This document shows, piece after piece, positions 1 to 8,933 of a stretch of 64,000 nucleotides of DNA. The notes below the pieces were generated by a model, which saw nothing but the letters and a program-made list of their open reading frames with translations, had not been told where the DNA came from and did no database searches. This DNA is from Paenibacillus bovis (GTDB lineage Bacteria; Bacillota; Bacilli; Paenibacillales; Paenibacillaceae), in assembly GCF_001421015.2 (NCBI RefSeq), contig NZ_CP013023.1, forward strand, positions 2,783,501-2,847,500, in the 5' to 3' direction. Position 1 is the stretch's first letter; every line of letters begins with the position of its first letter. Made by a program: the position numbers and the translations under genes.

Positions 1-2
1 CA

Positions 3-110
3 TTCATCAAGCTGCTAAATCCTAAAACCGATAATTTCAACACAGCAGGCTGTAGCCTGTTGTTTACGGCGTTGGTGATTGCTATCCTTATACTCAATTA
101 TATGTCCTGA
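3..110 (+). CDS. C-terminal end of a membrane protein (partial)
   Basis: An open frame enters from the left edge and stops with TGA at 108-110, directly before a strong terminator. The 35 visible residues contain one hydrophobic stretch (SLLFTALVIAILIL) followed by a short polar tail, so this looks like the last membrane helix of an integral membrane protein. The family cannot be named from so little. Both other forward frames hit stops within the first 30 bases, which supports this frame. Confidence 0.4.
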   Translation, partial: FIKLLNPKTDNFNTAGCSLLFTALVIAILILNYMS

Positions 111-117
111 AGAAGAT

Positions 118-147
118 AAAACACGGATGATCTATCCGTGTTTTTTA
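118..147 (+). terminator. Rho-independent terminator
   Basis: ACACGGAT and ATCCGTGT form a perfect 8-bp stem around a GATCT loop, followed by six T. It closes the gene entering from the left. Confidence 0.85.
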
Positions 148-281
148 TTTGCACATAAGCGCTGAACATAATAACAATAATCGAAATCAAAATAGTATCT
201 TTCTAGCGATAAACCTATTCACCGGGGTGCAAGATTGTAATAGCAGAACGACATTAAAGATATAAATGTTGTAGAAAAGGT

Positions 282-310
282 TTGACTATACGATCTAATT
301 CGATTATTAT
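282..310 (+). promoter_or_regulatory. Sigma-A promoter of the ArsR-type regulator gene
   Basis: TTGACT at 282-287 and TATTAT at 305-310 are separated by 17 bases, a near-consensus vegetative promoter 60-90 bases before the regulator start. Operator-like repeats overlap the -10 region (next entry). Confidence 0.7.
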
Positions 311-336
311 CTAATTTAAATAATATCTAATTAGAT
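293..336 (+). repeat. Three ATCTAATT repeats at exact 16-base spacing (probable autoregulatory operator)
   Basis: ATCTAATT occurs at 293-300, 309-316 and 325-332. The third copy lies in a perfect 12-base palindrome, ATCTAATTAGAT (325-336). The middle copy overlaps the -10 box. A phased array over the promoter of a gene encoding a winged-helix repressor is the usual picture of autoregulation, so the ArsR-type protein just downstream is the likely ligand. Confidence 0.6.
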
Positions 337-369
337 GGATGTTAAATAATGTTGAAAGGAGAACATAAT

Positions 370-969
370 ATGCAGCTGGATAAAGTAGTGGCCTATCACA
401 AGGCATTAGCCGATTCTACACGGATCAAAATGCTCATCCTGCTGGCTGAAGGAGAACTCAATGGCCAGGCACTGGCAGAAAGATTACATGTGACACCGGC
501 TACGATTACTCACCATGCGACCAAATTAAGGGAAGCCAGTTTGATTAACGAGCGGCGGGAAAAAAATACGATTTATTTCTCGTTGAATCATTATTTCATC
601 AAAAATAATGCACTTGCAGCCGTCAGATTAATCTATCGAACAGTGGAAGGAGGACAACCCGTTATGGATGATAGCCAGAAACAGATCGCAGCCTCGGTGA
701 TCAGGAACTTTATCGGTAAGGATGGGCGACTGAAAAGTATTCCGGCACAGCTGAAGAAAAAGTTGATTGTACTGGAACATCTGGTATCGCAGCTGGAACC
801 GGGACGCAAGTATGAGGAAAAAGAGATCAATGAATTTATCAAATCGTTCCATGAAGATTTTGCAACGATTCGCCGGGAATTTATTATGCATCAGTTCATG
901 TCGAGAGAAGATCAGGTGTACGAGCTGAATCCACCGGAAATGTGGGCAAGATGGGAGCAGCTGGCATAG
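370..969 (+). CDS. ArsR-family regulator with C-terminal DUF2087
   Basis: A DNA-binding regulator of 199 residues. Residues 1-75 form an ArsR-type winged helix: the ALADSTRIKMLILL opening, then a recognition region around VTPATITHHATKL. Residues about 110-190 match DUF2087 (GRLKSIPAQLKKKLIVLEHL, then GRKYEEKEINEFI), which is often fused to or located near such regulators and has no settled function. No CxC metal motif is seen, so metal sensing is not supported. The ATG at 370 is chosen over 349 because GAAAGGAG ends 8 bases before it. The gene stands alone with its own promoter and probable operator array, so autorepression is inferred. Confidence 0.8.
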   Translation: MQLDKVVAYHKALADSTRIKMLILLAEGELNGQALAERLHVTPATITHHATKLREASLINERREKNTIYFSLNHYFIKNNALAAVRLIYRTVEGGQPVMDDSQKQIAASVIRNFIGKDGRLKSIPAQLKKKLIVLEHLVSQLEPGRKYEEKEINEFIKSFHEDFATIRREFIMHQFMSREDQVYELNPPEMWARWEQLA

Positions 970-1191
970 ACGGTGGGTACAAAGGAAAAACCACATCTCA
1001 AGCAAATAGCGCATTTTAGAATGGTTTCAAACAAAATATATTTGTATCCGAGTTATCATCCTATGCAGGAATCGTTTCCATAAATATGGAACTCTGTATA
1101 GGATACATACCAGCTTGTACAAGCAGAAATTGCAGATAGATATACAGTACAAATTACAAATCATAAATTGCAAACGTAGAGGAGAATGTGT

Positions 1192-1432
1192 ATGAAAAAA
1201 GTTATCCGTATCGCTTTCCGGCAAATGGATTGCGATCAAGACTCAGTTGGAAGGCGGCAGTCAGCTTCTGCTGGTGAACCTGAGGCAGCAAAAGCATAAA
1301 ACTATTAATGATATTACCAGTCATATGAAATATGTAGAAAGTGTTAATACCTATAGCTGGTCGCCTGCTGGAGACCAGCTGGCATTTGCTTATGGAGATT
1401 CGTCGATGGGCCGGATTGCCATTTATTTATGA
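1192..1432 (+). pseudogene. Remnant of a TolB/WD40-like beta-propeller protein
   Basis: An ATG at 1192 with GAGGAG before it opens a frame that stops after 35 codons. A frame offset by one base, open from 1196, reads LSGKWIAIKTQLEGGSQLL and later YSWSPAGDQLAFAYG, the repeat style of TolB or WD40-like propellers (xSPxGxxLA). The start signal and the homology lie in different frames and only about 75 residues remain, so the gene looks frameshifted and internally deleted. It is followed by a good terminator. The family call rests on repeat style alone. Confidence 0.45.
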
Positions 1433-1444
1433 AGAGGAAACGTC

Positions 1445-1489
1445 AAAAAACCACCACTTATCCACACTCGGATAAATGGTGGTTTTTTT
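1445..1489 (+). terminator. Rho-independent terminator
   Basis: AAAAAACCACCA and TGGTGGTTTTTT form a long stem that continues with TTATCC/GGATAA. A and T tracts on either side make it suitable for both directions, between the propeller remnant and the convergent FMN-barrel gene. Confidence 0.8.
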
Positions 1490-1587
1490 ATACGATTCCG
1501 CATAATTGACTAATCGACTGCTGTCATCGAAGTGACTTGCTGCTATCTATCGAGTAAACAGCCGGCTAGGCATATCTGTTGGACTAA

Positions 1588-2103
1588 TTAAGATTGATTC
1601 GGCGCCTGAGTGAGATCTACGGTCTCGTTCAGACCTGGCTCGGATCTGGGATCGGAGTTTTTGCCGACGGCTTTTTTGAGCAGATGGGTGACCATCTTGG
1701 CAGCGCTGCCGCTTTCCCAGTATTCGGCAGTTTCGGTATGAATCCGGATCAGTACCAGATTCGGATCATCGTAGGATACATCCAGAATCTTCTCGTACAT
1801 TTTGTTCCACATTTCTTTTTTGCGTTCCAGATCGTTGACGAATTCAGCGGTACCGCTGATCGATACATAGGATTTGCCGGCATAGGCTACATTTACACGA
1901 GGGTCTGCGAGCAGCTCCGTATATTTGGAAGTATCCTTTTTGGTCAAAAACCACAGGTCTCCGTCAAATTCGATATCCTGGGTTTGCATCGGACGTGATA
2001 CCAGACGATCCCCGGAAATGGTTGTAAGCATCGCTGTCTCGATATCCTTGATTAGTTCGCGGACCGTTTCGACGGCTTCAGCATGAGTAACAGGTTCGGA
2101 CAT
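1588..2103 (-). CDS. Pyridoxamine 5'-phosphate oxidase-like general stress protein (GSP26/YdaG family)
   Basis: A 171-residue cytoplasmic protein with the split-barrel flavin-binding fold of the B. subtilis YdaG (general stress protein 26) family. Visible elements are an N-terminal helix, the strand segment AMLTTISGDRLVSRPMQ, the DLWFLTKKDTSK turn, and RVNVAYAGKSYVSISGTAE where family members contact FMN or F420. The start is ATG at 2103: the in-frame GTG at 2115 overlaps the AAAGGTGG ribosome site and cannot be used with it. Family members are usually stress-induced and lack proven PNP oxidase activity. The substrate is unknown. Confidence 0.8.
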   Translation of the reverse strand: MSEPVTHAEAVETVRELIKDIETAMLTTISGDRLVSRPMQTQDIEFDGDLWFLTKKDTSKYTELLADPRVNVAYAGKSYVSISGTAEFVNDLERKKEMWNKMYEKILDVSYDDPNLVLIRIHTETAEYWESGSAAKMVTHLLKKAVGKNSDPRSEPGLNETVDLTQAPNQS

Positions 2104-2379
2104 AATAGATTCCACCTTTCATCAAGCGGTTAGTTTTCCAGCAGAACTGGAAATCAATAAAAACGTTAATGCTACCTATTAAACAGAGTGTCTGATCGGT
2201 AAACCGAAAGAGTGTTGCAGGATGTGTCGGCTTTTTTAATAATTTATTCATATTCACCATTTATAATACGGAAACAGATTGTATCTGCGAGAATATATAT
2301 CCCATGCGGTATGTATAGCATCAGTATTTTAAATCCTTTTTCTTATATTCTTATTACAAGGCCGCAAAGGAGTTTTGAC

Positions 2380-3942
2380 ATGCAGAGAGTTATCCAAAAT
2401 GCCATTTATGGTATTCTTGCCGCTTTTATGGCACTGTTTATCGGTTCATCCTTATTTTTGAGGGCGGAATATAATTACGTCGTGTACAGTGATAAGCCTG
2501 TTTTGCACCAGCAGCATCTGCTTATTCTGGCATTGCTGGTCATTTTGTTAGTGATCGCCAGTCTGGTAGTATACAGACTCTGTCTGAAACTGGATCGGTA
2601 TCGTCCGCAGGTAGTCATTCCGTTCATCCTGGGAATTTCTTTGGCGATTCAGCTGGCGATTATTTTCCTGCTGCCGCGTCTGCCGACTGATGATTCACAG
2701 ACGGTCGTATCGCTGGCTTTGCAGATGCTGAACAAGGGAGACTATTCCACCTTCCAGTCAGGTGGATATTTGTACATGTTTCCGTTTAACTTTTCTACGG
2801 TGCTGTATATCAAGTTACTTCTATGGATATTCCCGGATAACTATCTGGTTCTGAAAATATTCAATATCCTGTTTACTCTGGTAACGACGCTGATGATCTA
2901 TTTGATCTACAAGCAGCTGAATAGCCGCTCCATGAGCAGGGATTACGGCGTACTGGTATTCGCAGCGACGTATATCCCTGCGCTGCTGATGAGCAACTTT
3001 ATCTATAACGATGTGATTGCGACGACACTGCTGACAGCTGCATTGTATGCAGTTATCCGATTTGTAAAAACGCGGTCGATCCGTTATATCGTACTGGCAG
3101 CGATTCTGCTGGCACTTGGGAATTATTTTAGAAGTATCGGCATCATTTTCCTGATTGCTGTCATTATCTATATGCTGCTGAACAAGCGGGATATAGGCTG
3201 GAGACGGCTGCTAATCTCGCTTGGAATCATGGTGGCACTGTTCAATGTACCGGGCTGGACACAAAATGCAGCTCTGCAGGCATCCGGCGTAGTCAGTGAA
3301 CCGACCAGTACCCATTCAGCACCAGTCTATATGTGGCTGAATATGGGGATGAATCAGAGTACATTCGGATTCTGGGACAATATGCTGAGCTATACTATTT
3401 ACCAGCGTGAAGCAGGATATAACAAGGCAGAGAGCATTCCGCTATTCCAGCAGGCGATCCGGGACAAGCTGTCCAGTATGACACCGGGTGAACTGGCAGA
3501 GCTGTATTACAAAAAGCTGATCTGGACCTGGGCCGAAGGTACGTATCAGATTGAACGTTACGGAATCGGCAATGAACGATCTGCAGGTGGCGGGATGGGA
3601 TTTGTTATGGGCGGATATAGCTATTCGACCGTAGCTACGCAGCTATTTGCCGGCAATTCGGTATATCGCAGCGGCCTGATGTGGGTGCTGTATGCAATGA
3701 ATTTCCTGATGTATATTTTTGTACTGGTGCGCTTGATCGGAGCTATACGCACAAGACGGTATGATGAAGTAGCGCTGGTATTGGTGATTCTAGGATTTAT
3801 AGGATTCTATCTGTTATGGGAGATCAAGTCCCGTTATATTTATCCGGTCTATCCGCTGCTTATCATCCTGTCCTATATAGGCTTCAAGGATGTCTATCAG
3901 GGTTTATCCCGGTATATCCCATTTCTCGGAAAGGGTGATTGA
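2380..3942 (+). CDS. Polytopic GT-C glycosyltransferase (family 39/ArnT-like)
   Basis: A 520-residue integral membrane protein with about ten to twelve hydrophobic helices. The first extracytoplasmic loop carries acidic residues (LPTDDSQTV) where GT-C enzymes place catalytic acids. The pattern matches lipid-linked-sugar glycosyltransferases of the GT39/PMT/ArnT type, which move sugars from a polyprenyl carrier to an acceptor outside the membrane. The start is ATG 2380 because AAAGGAG lies 8 bases upstream; the frame is open further up but without a ribosome site. A lipoprotein gene begins 3 bases after the stop, so the two are co-translated. The acceptor is not evident. Confidence 0.7.
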   Translation: MQRVIQNAIYGILAAFMALFIGSSLFLRAEYNYVVYSDKPVLHQQHLLILALLVILLVIASLVVYRLCLKLDRYRPQVVIPFILGISLAIQLAIIFLLPRLPTDDSQTVVSLALQMLNKGDYSTFQSGGYLYMFPFNFSTVLYIKLLLWIFPDNYLVLKIFNILFTLVTTLMIYLIYKQLNSRSMSRDYGVLVFAATYIPALLMSNFIYNDVIATTLLTAALYAVIRFVKTRSIRYIVLAAILLALGNYFRSIGIIFLIAVIIYMLLNKRDIGWRRLLISLGIMVALFNVPGWTQNAALQASGVVSEPTSTHSAPVYMWLNMGMNQSTFGFWDNMLSYTIYQREAGYNKAESIPLFQQAIRDKLSSMTPGELAELYYKKLIWTWAEGTYQIERYGIGNERSAGGGMGFVMGGYSYSTVATQLFAGNSVYRSGLMWVLYAMNFLMYIFVLVRLIGAIRTRRYDEVALVLVILGFIGFYLLWEIKSRYIYPVYPLLIILSYIGFKDVYQGLSRYIPFLGKGD

Positions 3943-3945
3943 TTG

Positions 3946-4641
3946 ATGAGGCACAAAACATATGCATTATGCTGGTCTGCTGCACTGCTATCCGGGGCTA
4001 TCCTGCTGAGTGGATGTGATGTAATCACCGCCCAGAATATTCCTGCCAACGGCGGTTCAGGAATGAATGGAGGCGGAATGGGCATGAACGGTGGCCCAGG
4101 CCGAAATGGCAGTTCCATGCGTGGCATGATGAACGCGGATATCATCGGTAAAGTCATATCGGTGAACGGAAATATGCTCAATATCGAGTTAATGGAACAA
4201 AGCCGCAACGGTACAAAATCGGAAGCATCCGCTGGTCAAACCCGTACAGACACAAAGGGTTCATCCACTGCCGATTCGTCTACTTCTGCTCCGAGGCCAG
4301 ACCGTAATAGCTTGCCAGATAAAAATGGCAGTTCTGATGCAGAACGCAGCACAACCGGAACCCCTCAGCAGTCTCCAGGTAGAGATGGCGGAGGCCCAGA
4401 GCTGAACAGTACTGGTGAAAAGAAAACGCTCAAAGTCAGCGAAGAAGTACAGATCTCCGAGGGACCCGGTATGATGCCGCAGATGAGTACCAAGCCATCT
4501 ACATCTGCAACCGATCCTACCAACCCTGCCAATCCGATCGCGGGTTCCGAACTCCAACTATCCGATCTGAAAGCTGGCGAGACAGTAATGATCTGGTATA
4601 AGCAGAACACCGAAACGGTAGAACGAATTACAGTGATGTAG
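3946..4641 (+). CDS. Low-complexity lipoprotein coupled to the glycosyltransferase
   Basis: A 231-residue protein with a type II signal peptide: hydrophobic core, then lipobox LSGC with cysteine about 25 residues in, so membrane-anchored outside the cell. Residues about 30-60 are rich in Gly, Met and Asn. The middle is a disordered Ser/Thr/Pro/Asn-rich linker. The C-terminal 35 residues (ELQLSDLKAGETVMIWY) look like a small beta domain of the DUF5666 style. The start lies 3 bases after the glycosyltransferase stop; an in-frame TTG at 3943 is the alternative. Tight coupling suggests a joint cell-surface function. The S/T-rich linker could be a glycosylation target, which is speculation. Confidence 0.7.
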   Translation: MRHKTYALCWSAALLSGAILLSGCDVITAQNIPANGGSGMNGGGMGMNGGPGRNGSSMRGMMNADIIGKVISVNGNMLNIELMEQSRNGTKSEASAGQTRTDTKGSSTADSSTSAPRPDRNSLPDKNGSSDAERSTTGTPQQSPGRDGGGPELNSTGEKKTLKVSEEVQISEGPGMMPQMSTKPSTSATDPTNPANPIAGSELQLSDLKAGETVMIWYKQNTETVERITVM

Positions 4642-4735
4642 AGCATTGAGTGTCTGCTCTAGTATGTCTATCATCCAGCGATGCAAACACATCTTGCTGG
4701 ATTACCTGATAAACTACAAGCAAATAGGTTGTAAA

Positions 4736-4780
4736 ACAAACAGGAACGTCTGATAGGGATCAGCGTTCCTGTTTGTTATT
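4736..4780 (+). terminator. Rho-independent terminator (probably bidirectional)
   Basis: ACAAACAGGAACG pairs with CGTTCCTGTTTGT around a short loop, with T-rich sequence on both strands. It separates the lipoprotein gene from the convergent DUF4003 gene. Confidence 0.75.
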
Positions 4781-4824
4781 TTCATATATGGATCCTGTGA
4801 TACAGTTTGGCATGGGGTGTTTGT

Positions 4825-5814
4825 TTAACCTGAAGCAGCCGCAGAAGAAGCAGCACCAGCTGTTATAGCTACAATCATTGCAGTTTGCTGCGCAATAATA
4901 ATATTCGTAATATTGGTGGTCAGATTCGAGGTCAGTACATCTTGACGAGCTTCATTAATATAACGGGAAGCCACCAGTGCAGCTGTATAAAGCAGTCGCT
5001 GCTCTTTGTTAAGCGACCAGCGATTAAAGCCTTTTTGGTTATGTAAATAAGCATATATCTCGGCAATATCATTGACCACCACTTGGGTATCTACCGGCAG
5101 TAGAGCGAGTACGCCAAGAGAGGAGAGCGTGTACTGCTTATCCATACGCAAATCCCGATCTTTCAGTGATTCTCGCAGCAGCAACAGGCGATCCAGCGTA
5201 TCACGGCTCTCACCGCCAAGCACCAATACCTGTGTCAGTGACTGCAGGCCATTACTGTTGCGGAATTCAGGTTTGAGCCACTGATGCAGCTGCTCCATAC
5301 GCTCCACTCCAATAGCCGGATCAATATCCGACAAACCCAGCATCGCGGCAAAAATATAATCATCCCGATTGGTCAGGAACCGGTGATGCTGCTTCATTCC
5401 TTCGTAAAAATCTTTCATTCGTTCCATCGTATGTATATGCTGATTGGGCGTGGTATTGGCAGCTATCTCATAGGCAGCGATCACCAGATACTCGGATGCT
5501 TTGAATCCATTCTGCTTGAGCTGTTCGTAAATGGATAAAGTATGCTTCAGCTGCATTTCCTGATCTTCGCATAATGAAAGCATCGACGAAATAGCGATTG
5601 CAGCCAGATTGCGGAACATGGAGAACCGATTGGTATTTTCCTTGAGCATATTGTAGCTCTGTCGAATCGCTTTTGCCGGAGCTTCTTTACCTTCAAGTGC
5701 ATACAATAGAGCAGCGAGTCGGCTAACATTAACATTCTGCCAGGGGAATTCTTTTTTGATATTTTGCATATTTACAGTTAATAATTCAAGCGTGATCTGA
5801 TCCTGTGCATTCAT
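4825..5814 (-). CDS. DUF4003 family protein
   Basis: A helical cytoplasmic protein of 329 residues that matches the DUF4003 family found in Bacillus and Paenibacillus, whose function is unknown. Typical segments are ENTNRFSMFRNLAAIAISSM, LVIAAYEIAANT and FLTNRDDYIFAAMLGLSD. The C-terminus ends in an Ala/Ser-rich helix. The start is ATG 5814, with AAAGGGGTG 8 bases upstream; the GTG at 5823 lies inside that ribosome site. The gene is alone on its strand. Confidence 0.75.
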   Translation of the reverse strand: MNAQDQITLELLTVNMQNIKKEFPWQNVNVSRLAALLYALEGKEAPAKAIRQSYNMLKENTNRFSMFRNLAAIAISSMLSLCEDQEMQLKHTLSIYEQLKQNGFKASEYLVIAAYEIAANTTPNQHIHTMERMKDFYEGMKQHHRFLTNRDDYIFAAMLGLSDIDPAIGVERMEQLHQWLKPEFRNSNGLQSLTQVLVLGGESRDTLDRLLLLRESLKDRDLRMDKQYTLSSLGVLALLPVDTQVVVNDIAEIYAYLHNQKGFNRWSLNKEQRLLYTAALVASRYINEARQDVLTSNLTTNITNIIIAQQTAMIVAITAGAASSAAASG

Positions 5815-5992
5815 AATTGGCACCCCTTTATGGTAAACTAAAGATCAATTGGAGCTTTATTATAATGTTACCATACTATGGAGTCAGAATCTTCCGCACC
5901 TGACAAAGAGTCGTTTTCATAAAGTTACCAGCAGTGCGTTGCATAACAAATCAAAAGTCCATGTCGCTATTCTATTGAAAAGGAGCTCTTTT

Positions 5993-6217
5993 ATGAAAAC
6001 CGAAAAATGCGATCAACAGCAGCTTGAGCAGACGGAAAGCCATGAAGTGACATCATTTAACAGTGTTACGGAGCATTATCATACTGTAGTCGGTGTTCCT
6101 CGTCACTCGGTAGAGATGTCTACTATCCCGGCACCGATTCGCTGGTTTGGCTACTTTGGATTTGGAGGAATTGTCGTAGGAGCGGTTACAATGATCATCG
6201 TTGCCTTTTTCCATTAA
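5993..6217 (+). CDS. Small single-pass membrane protein
   Basis: A 74-residue protein with a charged N-terminal half (His- and Glu-rich, with EHYHTVVGVPRHSVEM) and one C-terminal membrane helix (FGFGGIVVGAVTMIIVAFF), so probably C-tail anchored. AAAAGGAG lies 8 bases before the ATG; the frame is open further upstream but has no other ribosome site. It is followed by a terminator and is monocistronic. No family is recognised. Confidence 0.65.
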   Translation: MKTEKCDQQQLEQTESHEVTSFNSVTEHYHTVVGVPRHSVEMSTIPAPIRWFGYFGFGGIVVGAVTMIIVAFFH

Positions 6218-6279
6218 AACAGGAACGAAACAAACCAGAATAGATTAAAGCGCTTTATCTATAATGTCACAATTTGTTC

Positions 6280-6313
6280 ACAATGTCCGTCTATAATGGA
6301 CATTGTGTTTTTA
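6280..6313 (+). terminator. Rho-independent terminator
   Basis: ACAATGTCC and GGACATTGT form a perfect 9-bp stem, followed by GTTTTT. It ends the small membrane protein gene. Confidence 0.8.
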
Positions 6314-6662
6314 TTTGGTATTCTAATTATTTGGATATAAATAAAAAGCGGTTTATACGAGAACATGCCGGATTGGATTTACATATACATCCAGTAAAAG
6401 AAATCGATAAAGATACATCCTGTATAAAATTAAGTACATAAATAACAACATCGTTAGACAAATAACAGATAGACAAAATATTCGATTTGTCCACGTGACA
6501 TAGACACTGTGTTCTGTAAAAGATCAAAATGCGCTTTCACCTGTGATCTGGCCTATTGAAATTACATCTTATGTTACATTACAATGTGGCAATGCGATTC
6601 TGTATTGCATTAACGCGTTTACAATTAGGGCTATTTTAAGCATGGTAAAGGGGCGTTTTTCG
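6314..6662. other. AT-rich non-coding stretch before the permease
   Basis: About 350 bases with no convincing gene. The frame of the permease is open from 6543 but no ribosome site or family-like residues occur before 6663, so the stretch is read as promoter and leader. No riboswitch class was recognised by eye. Confidence 0.4.
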
Positions 6663-8024
6663 TTGGAAGCCAAACAATTGAACAGAGGACTAAAAGCAAG
6701 ACATATTGAATTGATTGCACTCGGGGGAACAATTGGTGTAGGGCTGTTCATGGGGTCGGCGAGTACGATTCAATGGGCCGGACCTTCCGTTTTGCTGGCT
6801 TATCTGCTGGCAGGCATCATCATGTTATTTGTGATGCGGATGATGGGCGAAATGCTGATTATGGAGCCGGTAACCGGTTCATTTGCAACATTTGCCCATA
6901 AATATATCAGCCCGCTGGCCGGGTTTGTCACTGCGTGGAGCTACTGGTTCCTGTGGGTAACTGTCGGAATGGCAGAAGTCACTGCTATCGGTATCTATGT
7001 GGGATACTGGTTTCCTGATATTCCGCAATGGCTGCCGGCACTGGCAGGCGTAGGGATTATTGCAGCAGCCAATCTGGCCGCGGTCAAATTCTACGGTGAA
7101 TTTGAATTCTGGTTTGCCATGATCAAGATTGTAGCTATTGTATTCATGCTGATTCTGGGCACCGGGATGATATTTTTTGGACTTGGTAATGGCGGCGAAC
7201 CGATCGGATTGTCAAATTTATACAGTCATGGCGGTTTCTTTGCTGGCGGGCTCAAAGGATTTCTGTTTGCGCTCTGTATTGTCACGGCAGCTTATCAGGG
7301 GATAGAGATGATCGGAATTACTGCAGGTGAAGCCGAGAATCCAAAAGAAACCCTGCGTAAATCAATAAAAAATATTATCTGGCGTATCCTTATTTTCTAT
7401 GCAGGTGCCATTTTTATTATCGTAACGATTTATCCATGGAATGAAGTAGGACAAAATGGCAGCCCATTTGTACTTACATTTGCCAAGGTAGGTATCGTGG
7501 CAGCAGCAGGGATTATTAACTTTGTAGTGCTGACGGCTGCGATGTCAGGCTGCAACAGCGGTATTTACAGTGCAGGACGGATGTTGTACACTCTCGCCCA
7601 GAATGGGCAGGCACCGAAGTTCTTTGGTAAAGTATCCAAAAGCGGCGTACCGCGCAACAGTATTCTGACGACTATTGCACTACTGCTGATTGGGGTATTG
7701 TTCAACTACCTGTTCCCGGATTCCAAACTATTCCTCTATATTTATAGCGCGAGTATTTTGCCGGGCATGGTGCCATGGTTTGCTATGGCATTCAGTCAAT
7801 TCCGCTTCCGCAAGCAGTGGAAAGAGCAGATGCAGGAGCATCGTTTCAAATCGCTGTTTTTCCCGGTGAGTAACTATATCGTGATTATTTTCCTGGCATT
7901 GGTGCTGGTTGGCATGTGGTTCAATCCGGATACCAATATGTCGCTGATTGTAGGAGCAGTATTTATCGGCATCGTGATTATAGGATATTACGTATTTGGT
8001 ATTGGCAAAAGGCAGATAGGCTGA
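6663..8024 (+). CDS. Amino acid permease, APC superfamily (AAT type)
   Basis: A 12-helix proton-coupled amino acid transporter of 453 residues in the cytoplasmic membrane. The N-terminus [20 protein letters not shown] followed by GVGLFMGS is the hallmark of the AAT family (B. subtilis YbxG/RocE/AapA relatives), with [19 protein letters not shown] at about residue 215 as a second signature. The start is set at TTG 6663: AAAGGGG lies 9 bases before it, and family members begin a few residues before KQL-RGL. ATG 6642 has no ribosome site. The substrate within the neutral or basic amino acids cannot be decided. Confidence 0.85.
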   Translation: MEAKQLNRGLKARHIELIALGGTIGVGLFMGSASTIQWAGPSVLLAYLLAGIIMLFVMRMMGEMLIMEPVTGSFATFAHKYISPLAGFVTAWSYWFLWVTVGMAEVTAIGIYVGYWFPDIPQWLPALAGVGIIAAANLAAVKFYGEFEFWFAMIKIVAIVFMLILGTGMIFFGLGNGGEPIGLSNLYSHGGFFAGGLKGFLFALCIVTAAYQGIEMIGITAGEAENPKETLRKSIKNIIWRILIFYAGAIFIIVTIYPWNEVGQNGSPFVLTFAKVGIVAAAGIINFVVLTAAMSGCNSGIYSAGRMLYTLAQNGQAPKFFGKVSKSGVPRNSILTTIALLLIGVLFNYLFPDSKLFLYIYSASILPGMVPWFAMAFSQFRFRKQWKEQMQEHRFKSLFFPVSNYIVIIFLALVLVGMWFNPDTNMSLIVGAVFIGIVIIGYYVFGIGKRQIG

Positions 8025-8121
8025 ACAGACAGCTTATGGTACAGTTAGAAGACAGGGGACAAGCAGGATTCTCCCTTTTTCTATAGTAGGCAGTACAGCC
8101 AATTTGCCATAAGGAGCCAAT

Positions 8122-8871
8122 ATGAATAACTACAAATTAACGATCCAATACGACGGTGACCGCTACAAAGGGTGGCAGCGTCTGGGTGATAGCGATAATA
8201 CGATACAAGGCAAGATCGAGAAAGCGATCTCTGTACTGACCGGAGAAGAGATCGAAATTATCGGCTCTAGCCGTACAGATGCAGGTGTACATGCACTGAT
8301 GCAGGTCGCCAACTTCAAGACCCGTCAGGAGCTGACCGAAGAGCGCATTATGAGCTTTTTGAATCATTATCTGCCGCCGGATATCAGCATTATCCGGGTA
8401 GAGCAGGTAGATGAGCAGTTTCATGCCCGTTTTCATGCGACAGACAAGACCTATTTGTACAAAGTATGGAACCGTGCGTACAGTCATCCTTTTATGCGCA
8501 AATACAGCATGCATGTGGTGAAGCCGCTGGATATTACGCGTATGCGTCAAGGAGCGGTCCATTTTATCGGTGAGCATGATTTTACTGCTTATGCGAATGC
8601 CAAGTCCAAGAAAAAGGATTCGGTCCGTACAATCCATGCGCTGGATATACAGGAAAAGGACGGGTTTATCGAATTTCGGGTGAGCGGTAACGGTTTCCTG
8701 TACAATATGGTTCGCAAAATGGTTGGTACGCTGATTGCAGTAGGTCTTGGAGAAAAGAAAGCAGAGGAAATCCCCGGCATCATTCTGTCCAAAGAACGCC
8801 TGCAGACCGGCGGCATGGCAGAAGCTGAAGGTTTGTACCTGGAAGAGATCCGTTTCAAACAGCAAAAATAA
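8122..8871 (+). CDS. truA: tRNA pseudouridine synthase A
   Basis: TruA converts uridines 38-40 of the tRNA anticodon arm to pseudouridine. The 249-residue length is usual. The catalytic aspartate lies in SSRTDAGVHALMQVANF near residue 53. Further family elements are DKTYLYKVWN, FIGEHDFTAYANAKSKKKD and FRVSGNGFLYNMVRKMVGTL. AAGGAG lies 6 bases before the ATG and a terminator follows the stop. It is monocistronic here, not in a ribosomal protein operon. Confidence 0.95.
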   Translation: MNNYKLTIQYDGDRYKGWQRLGDSDNTIQGKIEKAISVLTGEEIEIIGSSRTDAGVHALMQVANFKTRQELTEERIMSFLNHYLPPDISIIRVEQVDEQFHARFHATDKTYLYKVWNRAYSHPFMRKYSMHVVKPLDITRMRQGAVHFIGEHDFTAYANAKSKKKDSVRTIHALDIQEKDGFIEFRVSGNGFLYNMVRKMVGTLIAVGLGEKKAEEIPGIILSKERLQTGGMAEAEGLYLEEIRFKQQK

Positions 8872-8876
8872 TATGC

Positions 8877-8911
8877 AAAAAACCGCAGATCCGTATTCTG
8901 CGGTTTTTTTG
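8877..8911 (+). terminator. Rho-independent terminator
   Basis: AAAAACCGCAG and CTGCGGTTTTT form a perfect stem, followed by more T. It ends truA and may also serve the convergent APH gene. Confidence 0.85.
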
Positions 8912-8933
8912 TGTTATGAATCAGCGTGCAATA

